From: Aquimarina brevivitae
Lineage (GTDB): Bacteria > Bacteroidota > Bacteroidia > Flavobacteriales > Flavobacteriaceae
Length of the DNA stretch: 64,000 nt
Assembly: GCF_004216895.1 (NCBI RefSeq)
Contig: NZ_SGXE01000001.1
Coordinates: 434,001 to 498,000 of the forward strand
Direction of reading: 5' to 3'
The position numbers were made by a program, and so were the translations under genes. Below the pieces are notes generated by a model that was given only the letters and a program-made list of their open reading frames with translations, made no database searches and was not told the origin of the DNA. Each line of letters begins with the position of its first letter. Position 1 is the stretch's first letter. Shown piece after piece: positions 63,135 through 64,000 of the stretch.

Positions 63135-64000
63135 TTAAATAAAACTACGAAATAATGTATAGCGCAATAAAAACTCCACAAACAATAACAGCCCTGCTAG
63201 GAGTACTAGTGGTCGAAATTTTTCTTCATAGTTATAAAACTTAAACTCTTCTACATCTGTCTTTTCCAGCTTATCTATCTCTTCATAAATTTGTTCTAAT
63301 TTTTTATTGTTGGTCGCTCTAAAGTATTTTCCACCGGTTACTTTGGCAATTTCCTTTAGCAATTCTTCATCAATTTCTACCTGCACCCTACCGTATTGAA
63401 AGGATCCGTTGGGCAGAATTGCCACCGGTGCTAAGGCCATTCCATTAGTACCCAAACCAATGGTGTAGGTTTTAATGCCATATTCAACGGCTAGCTCAGA
63501 GGCTATTTTAGGATCAATAAAACCAGCATTATTAGACCCGTCGGTTAACAGAATGATTACTTTACTTTTTGCTTTGCTATCCTTTAATCTATTTACCGAT
63601 GTAGCTAAACCCATCCCTATAGCTGTACCATTTTCTAAAATATTATCATACCTCACTTCTTTTAACGAGGATAATACAATTGCTTTATCACTGGTTATTG
63701 GGGTTTTAGTAAAACTTTCTCCTGCATAGACAACCAACCCTATTCGATCATTAGGTCTACCTCCGATAAACTCCGCTGCCACATCCTTTAGAGCTTCTAG
63801 CCGATTTGGTCGTAAATCCTTAGCTAACATACTAGCAGAAACATCTATGGCCATAACAATATCTATACCCCTGGTCGTTTTTGTCTTAGTAGAGATATCA
63901 ACGGTTCGTGGTCTTGCTAGTGCAGTAATGATTAAGCTTAATACGATCAATCGTAATACAAATAAAACAGGCCTCAGTTTAGCAAGGATACTTGGGGTTG
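63135..64000 (-). CDS. batA: BatA, VWA-domain membrane protein, 5' end cut
   Basis: The frame is open to base 64000, past the track start, and continues with TPSILAKLRPVLFVLRLIVLSL, the BatA membrane helix. The gene therefore begins outside the window. The VWA domain has MAIDVSASMLAKDL and VIILLTDGSNNAGFIDP with intact MIDAS residues. Near the C-terminus come two short hydrophobic helices. It leads the operon batA-batB-batC-batD-batE. Confidence 0.93.
   Translation of the reverse strand, partial: TPSILAKLRPVLFVLRLIVLSLIITALARPRTVDISTKTKTTRGIDIVMAIDVSASMLAKDLRPNRLEALKDVAAEFIGGRPNDRIGLVVYAGESFTKTPITSDKAIVLSSLKEVRYDNILENGTAIGMGLATSVNRLKDSKAKSKVIILLTDGSNNAGFIDPKIASELAVEYGIKTYTIGLGTNGMALAPVAILPNGSFQYGRVQVEIDEELLKEIAKVTGGKYFRATNNKKLEQIYEEIDKLEKTDVEEFKFYNYEEKFRPLVLLAGLLLFVEFLLRYTLFRSFI

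Overview
The window is chromosomal DNA of a Bacteroidota bacterium, almost certainly a Flavobacteriaceae member. The reasons are low GC, a GldH gliding-motility lipoprotein, a RicT/PSP1 protein, a Bat (VWA/TPR) operon, exact TAnnTTTG-type promoter boxes and many short lipoproteins. I see no rRNA, tRNA, CRISPR array, prophage or insertion sequence. Both ends cut through genes: a carboxypeptidase-regulatory-like protein on the left and batA on the right.

Layout. 1-4.7 kb: two tandem paralogous secreted proteins, a 104-bp structured intergenic repeat, a CrtO-like membrane protein, a HAD-like protein and a lipoprotein interrupted by an in-frame amber codon. 5.4-14.1 kb: a haem cluster, hemA-hemC-hemD-hemE-(DUF6973)-(EI24)-hemF on the minus strand, a divergent AraC-type regulator, and hemH. 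hemJ lies further on at 18.8 kb. Only hemL and hemB of the C5 pathway are not in the window. 14-34 kb: housekeeping genes (MATE pump, BNR-repeat protein, yicC-gmk-nadD, enoyl-CoA hydratase, sensor kinase, fused oligopeptide ABC ATPase, scoAB, pbp1A-gldH-ricT, trhO, recA). 34.5-38.8 kb: lipoprotein, ECF sigma, anti-sigma-like/outer-membrane fusion, acyltransferase and trpS.

38.8-46.6 kb is the most unusual region. A tightly packed minus-strand operon encodes an 897-residue protein with no signal peptide whose last ~170 residues carry about twelve His-x-Asp motifs. It is followed by a radical SAM/SPASM enzyme, an unrecognised 277-residue protein, and a protein joining a HExxH peptide beta-hydroxylase-like domain to what looks like a degenerate shikimate-kinase-like domain. 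I read this as a candidate peptide-modification (RiPP-like, possibly triceptide-type) system acting on the repeat tail of a very large substrate. Two paralogous Cys-rich lipoproteins lie just upstream, each closed by a strong terminator.

46.7-53.8 kb holds pheS, a CREST-family membrane protein, a pair of palindromes near an orphan terminator (candidate small RNA), a TPR protein, a GH18-like lipoprotein lacking the catalytic Glu, a DUF4349 protein and CvpA. 53.8-58.1 kb is a SulP / beta-carbonic anhydrase / SulP cluster suggesting bicarbonate handling. 58.2-64 kb is the Bat operon (batA-B-C-D-E). Several starts are moved inward from the longest open frame because signal peptides, family N-termini or promoter boxes favour the shorter protein.
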